In this document: positions 1-7,822 of the stretch, piece by piece
How the letters are laid out: every line of letters begins with the position of its first letter
Numbering within the stretch: the stretch's first letter is position 1
Assembly (NCBI RefSeq): GCF_008001035.1
Contig: NZ_CP042856.1
Span: 682,001 to 746,000, forward strand
Length of the DNA: 64,000 nucleotides
Reading direction: 5' to 3'
From: Salinibacterium sp. dk2585
GTDB taxonomy: Bacteria; Actinomycetota; Actinomycetes; Actinomycetales; Microbacteriaceae
Program-made: the position numbers and the translations under genes
Notes under the pieces: generated by a model
The model's input: the letters and a program-made list of their open reading frames with translations, nothing else
Databases searched by the model: none
Told to the model about the DNA's origin: nothing

Positions 1-414
1 GAGGGCCGCGACGAGCAGGCCGTTCCACGCCCCGAGCAGCAGGGAGAAGCCGAGGGCGACGGCGACGGCGGTCACGACCGTCGCGACGCTGCCGGGGTCT
101 GGCGAGTCGGCGATGATCGTGCAGGCGAGGGCACCCGCGATCGCCACGACCGCGCCGACCGAGAGATCGATGCCGCGCGTCGCGATCACGACCGTCATGC
201 CGAGCGCGACGAGCAGCGTGGGCGCGCCATTGCGAAGGATGTCTATGAGGCTGCCGAAGAGGTGGCCATCGTGCACGCGGATGGCGAGGAATGACGGCGA
301 CACGATCACGTTGAGGGCGAAGAGGGCGAGCAGGGTCACGATCGGCCAGAAGAGGCGGCTGTGCAGTGCTCGGCTCGCGAGGCCCTGGCGGCCACCGAGC
401 TGCGCGCTGCTCAT
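1..414 (-). CDS. Sugar ABC transporter permease, RbsC/YtfT family (3' part cut by window edge)
   Basis: Inner-membrane permease of a CUT2-type sugar importer. The visible N-terminal 138 residues start MSSAQLGGRQGLASR, have a first membrane helix near residues 23-42, and then a hydrophobic block containing LVALGMTVVIATRGIDLSVG. That block is the conserved signature of RbsC, XylH and YtfT permeases. Its ATG overlaps the stop codon of the upstream ATPase gene (ATGA), so the two are translationally coupled. The order on the minus strand is binding protein, ATPase, permease. A second permease (YtfT and YjfF occur as a pair) may lie beyond the window. The family is clear; substrate is inferred from the binding protein. 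Confidence 0.9.
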   Translation of the reverse strand, partial: MSSAQLGGRQGLASRALHSRLFWPIVTLLALFALNVIVSPSFLAIRVHDGHLFGSLIDILRNGAPTLLVALGMTVVIATRGIDLSVGAVVAIAGALACTIIADSPDPGSVATVVTAVAVALGFSLLLGAWNGLLVAAL

Positions 415-1994
415 GCCCCGGCTCCCACGGTCGTGGCGACGGCATCCGTGTCGTCCTCGGAGCCGCTCGCAATGAGGGTCATGATCTCGCCGACCGTCAC
501 GTCTTCATTCACGAAATCGGCGACCTTGCGGCGGTCGCGCATGACGGCGATGCGGTGGCTCAGGCGCAGCACCTCTTCGAGTTCCGCCGAGATAAAGACG
601 ACCGACATGCCCTCCTCCGCGAGGTTGGCGACGAGTCGCTGGATCTCCGCTTTCGCGCCGACATCGATTCCTCGCGTCGGCTCGTCGAGGATCAGGAGCC
701 GCGGCGCGACCGCGAGCCATCTCGCGAGGAGCACCTTCTGCTGGTTGCCGCCGCTCAGGTTGCGCACGAGCGCGTTGGGGTCGGCCGGGCGGATGCCGAG
801 GGCGGAGATGTAGCTCGTCGCCAGTTCGTCTCGCCTGCGCTTCGGGATCGGGCGAAACCAGCCGCGGTCGCTCTGCAGCGCCAGCACGATGTTGTCGCGC
901 ACCGTCAGGTCGTCGACGATGCCCTCACGCTTGCGGTCCTCGCTCGAATACGCGATGCGCCTCTTGAGGGCCGCTCGCGGGGAGCGGAAGCGGCGCTGGC
1001 TTCCGGCGACCGTCAGGGTTCCCGTCTCGGCGCGGTCGGCGCCCGAGAGGAGCCGTGCAAGTTCCGTGCGGCCCGAGCCGAGGAGGCCAGCGAGGCCGAC
1101 GACCTCTCCCTGGTGGATGGTGAGCGAGGTTGGCTCGACGGAGCCCTTGCGGCCAATCTCGTGCGCAGTGAGGTACGGCGCACTTCCCGCGGAGTCAGTG
1201 CTGTCGAGCGACTTCGAACGGGTTTCGAGCCGCTCGAGCAGCTCGATGTCCTTGCCAATCATCTTGTGCACGAGCTCGATGCGGAGGATCTCCTCGGTGC
1301 GGTACTCGCCGACGAGCGCTCCATTGCGCAGCACCGTGAGCCGGTCGGCGATCTCGTAGACCTGGTCGAGGAAGTGGCTCACGAAGAGGATTGCAACCCC
1401 GTCGTCCTTGAGCCGGCGGATGACGCGGAAGAGCTCGGCCACCTCATCCGCATCGAGGCTCGAGGTCGGCTCATCGAGGATCAGTACCTTGGCGCGAATG
1501 TCAATGGCTCGAGCGATGGCGACGAGCTGCTGCACCGCGAGCGAGTGCGAGCTGAGGGGGGAGGCGGGGTCGATGTCGAGGTTGAGGCCCGCGAGCACCT
1601 CCGCCGCACGACGCCGCGTTGACGCCCAGTCGATCAGGCCGAAGCGACGGGGTTCCCGCCCGAGCATGATGTTCTCGGCGACCGAGAGGTTGGAAAGCAG
1701 GTTGACCTCCTGGTAGACCGTGCTGATTCCCGCATCCTGCGCCTGCGCCGGGCCGTTCACGCTGAGCGGCTCGCCCGCGAGCATGATGGCGCCGGAATCG
1801 ATGGGGTAGACGCCGGTCAGCGCCTTGATGAGGGTGGACTTGCCCGCCCCGTTCTCGCCCATGAGTGAATGGACCTCGCCAGGGAACATGCGAAAGCTCA
1901 CCGAATCGAGCGCCTTGACGCCGGGGAAGCTGATCGAGATGTCTCGCATCTCCACGACGGGGGCAGGGCTGGTCTCGCTCATGTCTCTCCTCAT
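411..1994 (-). CDS. Sugar ABC transporter ATP-binding protein, two-domain (YtfR/RbsA-like)
   Basis: Energy-coupling subunit of the furanose importer, 527 aa, with two fused ABC domains as in RbsA, XylG and YtfR. Domain 1 has a perfect Walker A (GENGAGKST, about residues 46-54) and Walker B VLILDEPTSSLD. Domain 2 has a degenerate Walker A (GLLGSGRTEL) but an intact signature (NLSGGNQQK) and Walker B LLILDEPTRGID. This asymmetry is normal for the family. Start ATG at 1994 gives MRRDMSET; a second ATG at 1982 (MSETSPAP) is equally plausible. It is separated from the binding-protein gene by a 20-bp hairpin, which probably lowers its expression relative to the binding protein. Confidence 0.95.
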   Translation of the reverse strand: MRRDMSETSPAPVVEMRDISISFPGVKALDSVSFRMFPGEVHSLMGENGAGKSTLIKALTGVYPIDSGAIMLAGEPLSVNGPAQAQDAGISTVYQEVNLLSNLSVAENIMLGREPRRFGLIDWASTRRRAAEVLAGLNLDIDPASPLSSHSLAVQQLVAIARAIDIRAKVLILDEPTSSLDADEVAELFRVIRRLKDDGVAILFVSHFLDQVYEIADRLTVLRNGALVGEYRTEEILRIELVHKMIGKDIELLERLETRSKSLDSTDSAGSAPYLTAHEIGRKGSVEPTSLTIHQGEVVGLAGLLGSGRTELARLLSGADRAETGTLTVAGSQRRFRSPRAALKRRIAYSSEDRKREGIVDDLTVRDNIVLALQSDRGWFRPIPKRRRDELATSYISALGIRPADPNALVRNLSGGNQQKVLLARWLAVAPRLLILDEPTRGIDVGAKAEIQRLVANLAEEGMSVVFISAELEEVLRLSHRIAVMRDRRKVADFVNEDVTVGEIMTLIASGSEDDTDAVATTVGAGA

Positions 1995-2011
1995 TGAGAA
2001 AACTCGGGTGC

Positions 2012-2055
2012 CCTTTCAGAATTCAGGAAGGCAGGCCTTCCTGAATTCTGAAAGG
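2012..2055 (-). terminator. Perfect intercistronic hairpin between binding-protein and ATPase genes
   Basis: Two exactly complementary 20-nt arms (2012-2031 and 2036-2055) flank a 4-nt loop. The hairpin starts 8 nt after the binding-protein stop codon and ends before the ATPase start. There is no T-run. It most likely acts as a processing or 3' stabilising stem-loop, or as a partial attenuator, giving excess binding protein over ATPase and permease as known for other ABC operons. Confidence 0.85.
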
Positions 2056-2062
2056 TTCGCGC

Positions 2063-3043
2063 TTAGTACTGCCGGTTGGGCAGGGCCTCGACGGCCTGCT
2101 CCTGCGTGAACGTCGTCTCCTCCGTCACGATGCGCTTCTCGACATCCTCGCCCGCGACGACCTTCTGCACGATCTCGACCAGCTGGTCGCCGAGGAGCGG
2201 CGAGCACTCCACGATGAAGTTGATCTTGCCATCGGCGAGGGCCTGCATGCCGTCCTTGACCGCGTCGACCGTGACGATCGTGATGTCCTCGCCCGGAACC
2301 AACCCGGCCGCCTCGATCGCCTCGATCGCGCCGAGGCCCATGTCATCGTTGTGGGCGTAGACGAGGTCGATGTCGGGGTTCGACTTGAGGAAGGCCTCCA
2401 TGACCTGCTTGCCGCCGGCCCTCGTGAAGTCGCCCGTCTGCGAGGCGACGACCTCGAACTTCGGGTCGGTCACGACGTTGCGGAAGCCTTCGGCGCGGTC
2501 GTTGGCGGGAGCCGCACCCGTCGTGCCCTGCAGCTCGACGATGTTGACCTGGTCGGCGTCGGCGAACTCGCTGTTGACCCACTCGCCGGCCCGCTCGCCC
2601 TCAAGGATAAAGTCCGAGCCGAGGAACGAGACATAGAGCGACTCATCCTCCGAGTCGACCGCGCGGTCGGTCAGCACGACGGGGATGCCAGCGTCCTTGG
2701 CCTCCTTGAGCACCGTGTCCCAGCCGGACTCGACGACGGGGGAGAACGCGATCACGTCGACCTGCTGCTGGATGTAGCTGCGGAGCGCCTTGATCTGGTT
2801 CTCCTGCTTCTGCTGGGCGTCGGAAAACTTGAGCTCGATGCCCGCCTCCTCGAAGGCACGCTTGATGTCGGTCGTGTTGGCGGTGCGCCATCCGCTCTCG
2901 GCGCCGACCTGTGCGAAGCCGACGACGATGTCTTCGTTGCCGCCCTCTCCGCCCTGTGCCCCAGAGTCGCCGCCTCCGGCGCAGCCGGTGAGTGCAATGA
3001 GCATGGCGGCAGTGGCGGCCACACCCGTGAATTTCTTGATCAA
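2063..3043 (-). CDS. Sugar ABC transporter substrate-binding lipoprotein (YtfQ-like, furanose type)
   Basis: Membrane-anchored periplasmic-binding-protein homologue, 326 aa, that captures the sugar for the importer downstream. A lipoprotein signal (MIKKFTGVAATAAMLIALTGC) ends in the lipobox LTGC with Cys21. The mature part carries hallmarks of the galactofuranose binder YtfQ: VGFAQVGAESGWR, DAQQKQENQIKALRS, ELQGTTGA, SQTGDFTRAGGKQVMEAF and VYAHNDDMGLGAIEAI. A GH51 arabinofuranosidase lies about 1.4 kb away, so arabinofuranose or galactofuranose is a reasonable substrate guess. A LacI-type operator sits 84 bp upstream of the start. Confidence 0.93.
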   Translation of the reverse strand: MIKKFTGVAATAAMLIALTGCAGGGDSGAQGGEGGNEDIVVGFAQVGAESGWRTANTTDIKRAFEEAGIELKFSDAQQKQENQIKALRSYIQQQVDVIAFSPVVESGWDTVLKEAKDAGIPVVLTDRAVDSEDESLYVSFLGSDFILEGERAGEWVNSEFADADQVNIVELQGTTGAAPANDRAEGFRNVVTDPKFEVVASQTGDFTRAGGKQVMEAFLKSNPDIDLVYAHNDDMGLGAIEAIEAAGLVPGEDITIVTVDAVKDGMQALADGKINFIVECSPLLGDQLVEIVQKVVAGEDVEKRIVTEETTFTQEQAVEALPNRQY

Positions 3044-3124
3044 CCCAAACTCCCTTGTTCAGTGATCCCGCGGTGTCGTGTGGTGCGGGCGACATCCGGG
3101 TGTCCAGCTCGTTCTGGATGACAG

Positions 3125-3142
3125 AATGTTAGCGCTCACATT
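3125..3142 (-). promoter_or_regulatory. LacI-family operator upstream of the furanose importer
   Basis: The 18-mer AATGTTAGCGCTCACATT is palindromic at 16 of 18 positions around the central AGCGCT, the classic core of actinobacterial LacI/GalR-family operators (TGTGAGCGCTCACA type). It lies 82-99 bp upstream of the importer start codon. The cognate repressor is not obvious in the window; the LacI gene at 10551 is one candidate. The rest of 3044-3349 contains no other gene that I can support. Confidence 0.7.
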
Positions 3143-3349
3143 CAGCTCTGGCAACGATGACTTGTCACGGATCGATAACAGCCACAAAGGGCCATAAGTG
3201 GTACGGCCGGGACGCATCCTTGCCCGATGTGAGGGTTCTCATTGCGGTCGGTAATGCGGCTTCGCGCGCTGCTCGCAGTCGTAGCTGACAAGCCGTGCGT
3301 CAACGCGGTTACCCGAGCGGCGGGGCGAGGTTTCCTGTTGACTGTCGGC

Positions 3350-4066
3350 ATGAGCATCCCTCGCGAGCACTCACTCGACTATCCGCGCCTCGGAGGCACG
3401 CTCATCCTGAGCGCGGGCGTCGCGCTCTTCGGATGCTGGTTCACCGGCATGTACGCCATCACGGGTATCGCGTGGCTCGGCGCGGTGGTCGCGATCGTCG
3501 CGCTCGTTGCGGCGGTCGTCGGGGTGGTGCTGCTCTTCAGCCGGCGCCGCACCGCCGAACCGCACACGGGTGAGCGGATGCTCGGGCGCGGGCAGCGCGT
3601 CGTGCTCGGTGTCGCGGCATCCGCTGCCCTCCTCGTGGTGGTCGCCCTCGGATTCCTGGACGGCTACGTGTGGATGCCCGAAGCACTCATGCCGGGGATG
3701 ACGGCCGCTGAGATCCGAGCGCGCATGGACGACGCGGGCGAGCTCGGCTCTTCGCTCACGATGCTGGGAATCTGGACGGTGTGCTGGGGCCTCGCGGCGC
3801 TTGCCCCGTGTGTGCTCGGCGTCATCGGGCCGGCATGGCTCAGCGCCCGGCGGATGCTCCTGCTCACGTTGGGAATCGTCGCTGCTGCGATCTTCTTCCA
3901 GTGGATGGGCACCTTCTCGATGGGCATGGGCGTCGCAGACACCTTCGGTACGAGTGGCGGCCAGTCGTCGTTCTGGGTGTTCTACTCGATGCTCGGCCAG
4001 GCATCGCTCATCGCGGTCATAGCGCTGTGGCTGCGACCCTGGACCGGCGGCCCGAGGGCCGCGTAG
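3350..4066 (+). CDS. Predicted multi-pass membrane protein, function unknown
   Basis: A 238-aa protein not recognised as a named family. Starting at ATG 3350 (MSIPREHSLDYPRLG) it has about six hydrophobic segments: roughly residues 15-37, 41-62, 84-103, 135-160, 168-186 and 210-228. The segment after helix 2 contains an arginine-rich cytoplasmic turn (SRRRTAEP). A longer frame upstream (from 3242) is possible, but its added residues are polar and look non-coding. It is monocistronic and diverges from the importer. Two hairpins follow it. Function cannot be stated. Confidence 0.6.
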   Translation: MSIPREHSLDYPRLGGTLILSAGVALFGCWFTGMYAITGIAWLGAVVAIVALVAAVVGVVLLFSRRRTAEPHTGERMLGRGQRVVLGVAASAALLVVVALGFLDGYVWMPEALMPGMTAAEIRARMDDAGELGSSLTMLGIWTVCWGLAALAPCVLGVIGPAWLSARRMLLLTLGIVAAAIFFQWMGTFSMGMGVADTFGTSGGQSSFWVFYSMLGQASLIAVIALWLRPWTGGPRAA

Positions 4067-4104
4067 CGCGGCGGCGTCAGCCGGCCGATTGCGAGAACGC
4101 GACC

Positions 4105-4149
4105 GTCTCATCGACCGGCTGAGACTCGAGCGACACTTCGTCGCTCGAG
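4105..4149 (+). terminator. Pair of hairpins downstream of the membrane protein gene
   Basis: First stem GTCTCA/TGAGAC (4105-4110 with 4120-4125), then a 9-bp perfect stem CTCGAGCGA/TCGCTCGAG (4125-4133 with 4141-4149). No T-run. It is a plausible transcription end for the gene ending at 4066. Confidence 0.45.
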
Positions 4150-4230
4150 GTCCAGCGCATAGCGTGTTCGGCTCGAGCGGTTCATCCGTTCCCCCTTCTG
4201 CCGACACGTCATGTTTGCACGGATGCCGCG

Positions 4231-4304
4231 CAACGTCGGAGATTCGGCGACACGCCGCTTGAGGTATCCGCTCGTCGCGGTGTGTCGCCGAATCTCCGAC
4301 GTTG
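4231..4304. repeat. Palindromic repeat, copy A of a three-copy family
   Basis: Two perfect 23-nt complementary arms (4231-4253 and 4282-4304) around a 28-nt loop. Each arm contains the core CGGAGATTCGGCGACAC. Related imperfect copies occur at 30731-30805 and 31800-31863. It lies between the membrane-protein gene and the arabinofuranosidase gene, so it may also stop transcription. The remaining intergenic DNA (4067-4414) holds no other gene. Confidence 0.85.
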
Positions 4305-4414
4305 CAGCGGGTCCCGGCGGGAAGCGCCATGTGGATCGCGACTCGCCTGAAGTGCACCGCGGCAGCGGGGACGTGGGACACAACACTGGGTACAGGAGAC
4401 AGAGGGAGCGGATA

Positions 4415-5920
4415 TTGGCTAAGGCAACACTTGTCATCGACCGGTCGGCGATCGTCACCCGCATCAACCGGCGTATCTTCGGCTCCTTCGTCGAGCACCT
4501 CGGCCGCTGCGTCTACGACGGCATCTATGAGCCGAACCACGCGACCGCGAACGAAGACGGCTTCCGCACCGACGTCATCGAGCTGGTCAAGGAGCTCGGC
4601 ACCACGACCATTCGCTATCCCGGCGGCAATTTCGTCTCGGGGTACCGCTGGGAAGACGGCATCGGGCCGCGCGATCAGCGCCCCGTGCGGCGGGACCTCG
4701 CTTGGCACTCGCTTGAGACCAACCAGGTGGGCGTCGACGAGTTCGCCCGGTGGGCCAAGCTCACGGGCAGCGAGATCATGATGGCCGTCAACCTCGGCAC
4801 GCGGGGCGTCCTTGAGGCGCTCGACCTGCTCGAGTACGCGAACCACCCCTCCGGCACCCGGCTGAGCGACCTGCGCATCGCCAACGGTGCCGCGGAGCCC
4901 TACGACATCCGGATGTGGTGCCTCGGAAACGAGATGGATGGCCCCTGGCAGGTGGGCGCGATGAGCGCCGACGACTACGGCAAGCTCGCCGCCCGCACGG
5001 CCGCCGCCATGAAGATGACCCAGAAGGACCTCGAGCTCGTCGTGTGCGGCAGCTCCAGCTCATCCATGCCGACCTTCGGCGAGTGGGAGCGGGTCGTGCT
5101 CGAGCACGCCTACGGCCACGTCGACTACGTCTCCTGCCACGCCTACTACCAGGAGCGAGGCGGCGACCTCGGCAGCTACCTCGCCAGCTCGCTCGACATG
5201 GAGTACTTCATCTCGACCGTCGTCGCGACCGCCGATCACGTCAAGCACAAGAAGCGCTCCGACAAGACCATGCAGCTCAGCTTCGACGAGTGGAACATCT
5301 GGTACCTCGACGAGCACAAGGAGAGCGACGAGGTGAGCGAGACCGAGTGGCCCATCGCGCCACGCCAACTGGAAGACGTCTACTCCGTCGCCGATGCCGT
5401 CGTGCTCGGCAACCTGCTCATCACCCTGCTGAAGCACCACGACCGCGTCACGAGCGCATCCCTCGCCCAGCTCGTCAACGTGATCGCACCCATCATGACC
5501 GAGCCCGGCGGTGACGTCTGGCGCCAGACGACCTTTTTCCCCTTCTCCGTGACGTCTCGGATGGCGCGGGGCAGCGTCATCCGCCCCGTCATCGCCTCCG
5601 ACCGCTACGAGACAGCCCTCTACGGCGAAGCGGATGTCGTCGACTCCGTGGCGACCGTCGATGACGATGGTGCGGCATCCGTCTTCCTCGTCAACCGCAG
5701 CACGAGCGAGCCCGCCACCATCACGATCGACGTGCGCGACCTCGGCGTGAACCGGGTGACCGAAGCCCAGGTGCTCCACGACGACGACGTCTACGCCAAG
5801 AACACGCTCGCGCAGCAGGACCGCGTCGGGCTGCGGGCGCTCGAGGAGGTCTTCCTCGATGGCGACACCCTCACCGTGACCCTTCCGCCCGTGTCGTGGG
5901 CCGCCATCGGCGTCGCGTGA
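4415..5920 (+). CDS. Alpha-L-arabinofuranosidase, GH51
   Basis: Retaining glycosidase that removes terminal alpha-L-arabinofuranose from arabinoxylan, arabinan or their oligosaccharides; no signal peptide, so intracellular. I chose the TTG at 4415 (MAKATLVIDRSAIVTRINRR): it has an SD (GAGGGAG, 4402-4408) and gives 501 aa, the usual length. With it the acid/base Glu173 (CLGNEMDG) and nucleophile Glu292 (SFDEWNIWY) fall almost exactly where they lie in Geobacillus AbfA (175 and 294). The upstream frame extension is low-complexity and overlaps palindrome A. Its position beside a furanose importer suggests arabinofuranosides are imported and cleaved inside the cell. Confidence 0.96.
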   Translation: MAKATLVIDRSAIVTRINRRIFGSFVEHLGRCVYDGIYEPNHATANEDGFRTDVIELVKELGTTTIRYPGGNFVSGYRWEDGIGPRDQRPVRRDLAWHSLETNQVGVDEFARWAKLTGSEIMMAVNLGTRGVLEALDLLEYANHPSGTRLSDLRIANGAAEPYDIRMWCLGNEMDGPWQVGAMSADDYGKLAARTAAAMKMTQKDLELVVCGSSSSSMPTFGEWERVVLEHAYGHVDYVSCHAYYQERGGDLGSYLASSLDMEYFISTVVATADHVKHKKRSDKTMQLSFDEWNIWYLDEHKESDEVSETEWPIAPRQLEDVYSVADAVVLGNLLITLLKHHDRVTSASLAQLVNVIAPIMTEPGGDVWRQTTFFPFSVTSRMARGSVIRPVIASDRYETALYGEADVVDSVATVDDDGAASVFLVNRSTSEPATITIDVRDLGVNRVTEAQVLHDDDVYAKNTLAQQDRVGLRALEEVFLDGDTLTVTLPPVSWAAIGVA

Positions 5921-6004
5921 TTCAGCGCGCAGCCATCGCGTGATTGATGGCTGGCCGAGCGTTCGCTGAACACCCGAGAGGCGCGGGCGGTGAAGACTGG
6001 GGGC

Positions 6005-6493
6005 ATGTCTATGGACCACGATGACGAGATCAAGAGCCTGGTGAAGCGTGTGGGCGACGCGGTGGACGACCGTGTCGTGGCGTGCGCCGAGTCACTGACG
6101 TCGGGTCAGATCGCGACAGCACTCGGTGCAGGGGAGTCGTCGTCCGAGTGGTTCCGCGGCGGCGTCGTCGCCTACCAGCGTGAGACCAAGTACCGCGTGC
6201 TGGGCGTGACGCCGGGGCCCGTCGTCAGCGAGAGCGCGGCGGCCGAGATGGCGCGCGGAGTGGCCGAGGCGACCGGCGCCGACCTGGCGGTCGCCGTGAC
6301 GGGTGTGGGCGGTCCAGACGAGCAGGACGGGCAGCCCGTCGGCACCGTCTTCATCGGCATCTTCGGGCCGAACGGGGAGCGCGTCGAGCACTACCGCTTC
6401 GAGGGTGAGCCCGTCGAGATCGTGCGAGCGACCGTCGTGCAGGCACTCCTGCTGCTGGCGGAGACGATCGAGGCAGACGCACGAGCCGTATGA
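6005..6493 (+). CDS. pncC: CinA C-terminal domain protein, nicotinamide-nucleotide amidohydrolase
   Basis: Stand-alone CinA C-terminal domain, 162 aa, expected to deamidate NMN to nicotinic acid mononucleotide in pyridine nucleotide recycling. Family motifs are present: VACAESLTSGQIATAL (N-terminal catalytic Ser region), GGVVAYQRETKYRVLGV, and VAVTGVGGPDEQDGQPVGTV. Start ATG 6005 (MSMDHDDE); a GTG at 5990 would add five residues. Its stop overlaps the next start by 4 nt (ATGA at 6490-6493), coupling it to an alditol oxidase, an odd functional pairing. Confidence 0.92.
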   Translation: MSMDHDDEIKSLVKRVGDAVDDRVVACAESLTSGQIATALGAGESSSEWFRGGVVAYQRETKYRVLGVTPGPVVSESAAAEMARGVAEATGADLAVAVTGVGGPDEQDGQPVGTVFIGIFGPNGERVEHYRFEGEPVEIVRATVVQALLLLAETIEADARAV

Positions 6494-7731
6494 CCGGCCA
6501 CAACTGGGCGGGCAACCTGCGCTACTCGGCGACCCGGCTGCACGAACCCTCGACCGTCGACGAGGTGAGGCGCATCGTCGACGCGGCCGAGCGCATCCGT
6601 GCCCTCGGCACACGCCACTCCTTCAACACCGTGGCCGACACGCGGCACGAACTCCTCTCCACGGCATCACTCGCGGGCACTGTCACGATCGATGCCGACG
6701 CGCGCACCGTCACGGCGCCCGCCGGCATGCGCTACGGCGATCTCGCCCAGACGCTCGAAGCGGAAGGGTGGGCGCTCGGCAATCTCGCCTCCCTCCCACA
6801 CATCTCCCTCGGCGGGGCCATCGCGACCGGCACTCACGGCTCGGGTGACCGCACCGGCAACCTCGCCTCCGCCGTGGCCGCGCTCGACCTCGTGACGGCC
6901 GACGGCTCGCTCCTCACACTTCGCCGCGGTGACCCCGACTTCGACGGCGCCGTCGTCTCGCTCGGCGCGCTCGGCATCGTGACCGCCGTCGCCCTCGACA
7001 TCGAACCGAGCTACGAGATCGAGCAGCACGTCATCGAGCGGATGCCACTGGCCGCCGCCCTCGATGGCCTCGAGGCCGTGACCTCCGCCGCCTACAGCGT
7101 GAGCCTCTTCACAACCTGGCAGGACCCAGAGGCGATCGGCCAAGCCTGGTTCAAGCGCAGGCCCGACCGTGACGCGCCCCTGCCCACCTTCGGTGGCGTG
7201 CTGGCCGATGGGGAGCGGCATCCGCTGCCCGGCGTCTCGCCCGTCAACTGCACCCCGCAACTCGGCACGCCGGGACGCTGGCTCGACCGGCTGCCGCACT
7301 TCAGGCTCGCGTTCACGCCCTCCAATGGGGACGAGCTGCAGAGCGAATACCTCGTGCCCCGCGCGCACGCCGCCGACGCGATCCGCGCCGTCCGTTCGCT
7401 CGCCGACCGCATCGCGCCCCTCCTGCTGGTCGCCGAGATGCGCACGGTCGCGGCGGACGCACTGTGGCTGAGCCCGGCCTACGGATGCGACGTGCTCGGC
7501 CTGCACTTCACCTGGCAGCCGCGCCAGCCCGAGGTCGAGGCGCTGCTGCCGACGCTCGAGGATGCGCTCGCCCCCTTCGCGCCGCGGCCGCACTGGGGCA
7601 AGCTCTTCGCGGCGGGCGACGTGTCGGGCCGTTACCCCCGCGCGGCCGCCTTCGCGGCGCTGCGCGCGCGGCTCGACCCCTCAGGCAAGTTCGGCAACGA
7701 GTTCCTCGAACGGCACCTGCCCCGCGACTGA
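6490..7731 (+). CDS. Alditol (xylitol) oxidase, FAD-linked
   Basis: Flavoprotein oxidase of the VAO family, 413 aa, that oxidises polyols such as xylitol or sorbitol with O2, yielding H2O2. It closely follows Streptomyces AldO: start region NWAGNLRYSA, covalent-FAD histidine in GTRHSFN (His43; His46 in AldO), LASLPHISLGGAIATGTHGSG in the FAD-binding domain, and active-site Glu and Arg in AEMRTVAADALWLSPAYG with Lys in HWGKLF. D-arabinono-lactone oxidase is the alternative name for this family, but the active-site match favours alditol oxidase. It is the last gene of a two-gene unit and is followed by a strong hairpin. Confidence 0.9.
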   Translation: MTGHNWAGNLRYSATRLHEPSTVDEVRRIVDAAERIRALGTRHSFNTVADTRHELLSTASLAGTVTIDADARTVTAPAGMRYGDLAQTLEAEGWALGNLASLPHISLGGAIATGTHGSGDRTGNLASAVAALDLVTADGSLLTLRRGDPDFDGAVVSLGALGIVTAVALDIEPSYEIEQHVIERMPLAAALDGLEAVTSAAYSVSLFTTWQDPEAIGQAWFKRRPDRDAPLPTFGGVLADGERHPLPGVSPVNCTPQLGTPGRWLDRLPHFRLAFTPSNGDELQSEYLVPRAHAADAIRAVRSLADRIAPLLLVAEMRTVAADALWLSPAYGCDVLGLHFTWQPRQPEVEALLPTLEDALAPFAPRPHWGKLFAAGDVSGRYPRAAAFAALRARLDPSGKFGNEFLERHLPRD

Positions 7732-7748
7732 CCCCGCCCCAACCCGAT

Positions 7749-7802
7749 GAGTGGCCAAACTTTCGGCTTCCCGGGGCGCGTTGGCCGAAAGTTTGGCCAC
7801 TC
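7749..7802. terminator. Symmetric hairpin between convergent genes
   Basis: Perfect 18-nt arms (7749-7766, GAGTGGCCAAACTTTCGG, and 7785-7802) with an 18-nt loop. It lies between the ends of the alditol oxidase (plus) and xylulokinase (minus) genes, so it can serve as a bidirectional terminator. Its design (long arms, long GC loop, no T-run) matches the other intergenic palindromes, but the sequence is unrelated. Confidence 0.7.
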
Positions 7803-7822
7803 GGGGCCGGGATGCTCGTGCC

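Noticed and set aside
3371-4846. Long minus-strand frame across the membrane protein and arabinofuranosidase genes
   Set aside because: It passes through palindrome A and both genes; residues look like reverse-frame translation (Arg/Pro/His rich). The plus-strand genes have family matches or membrane segments.
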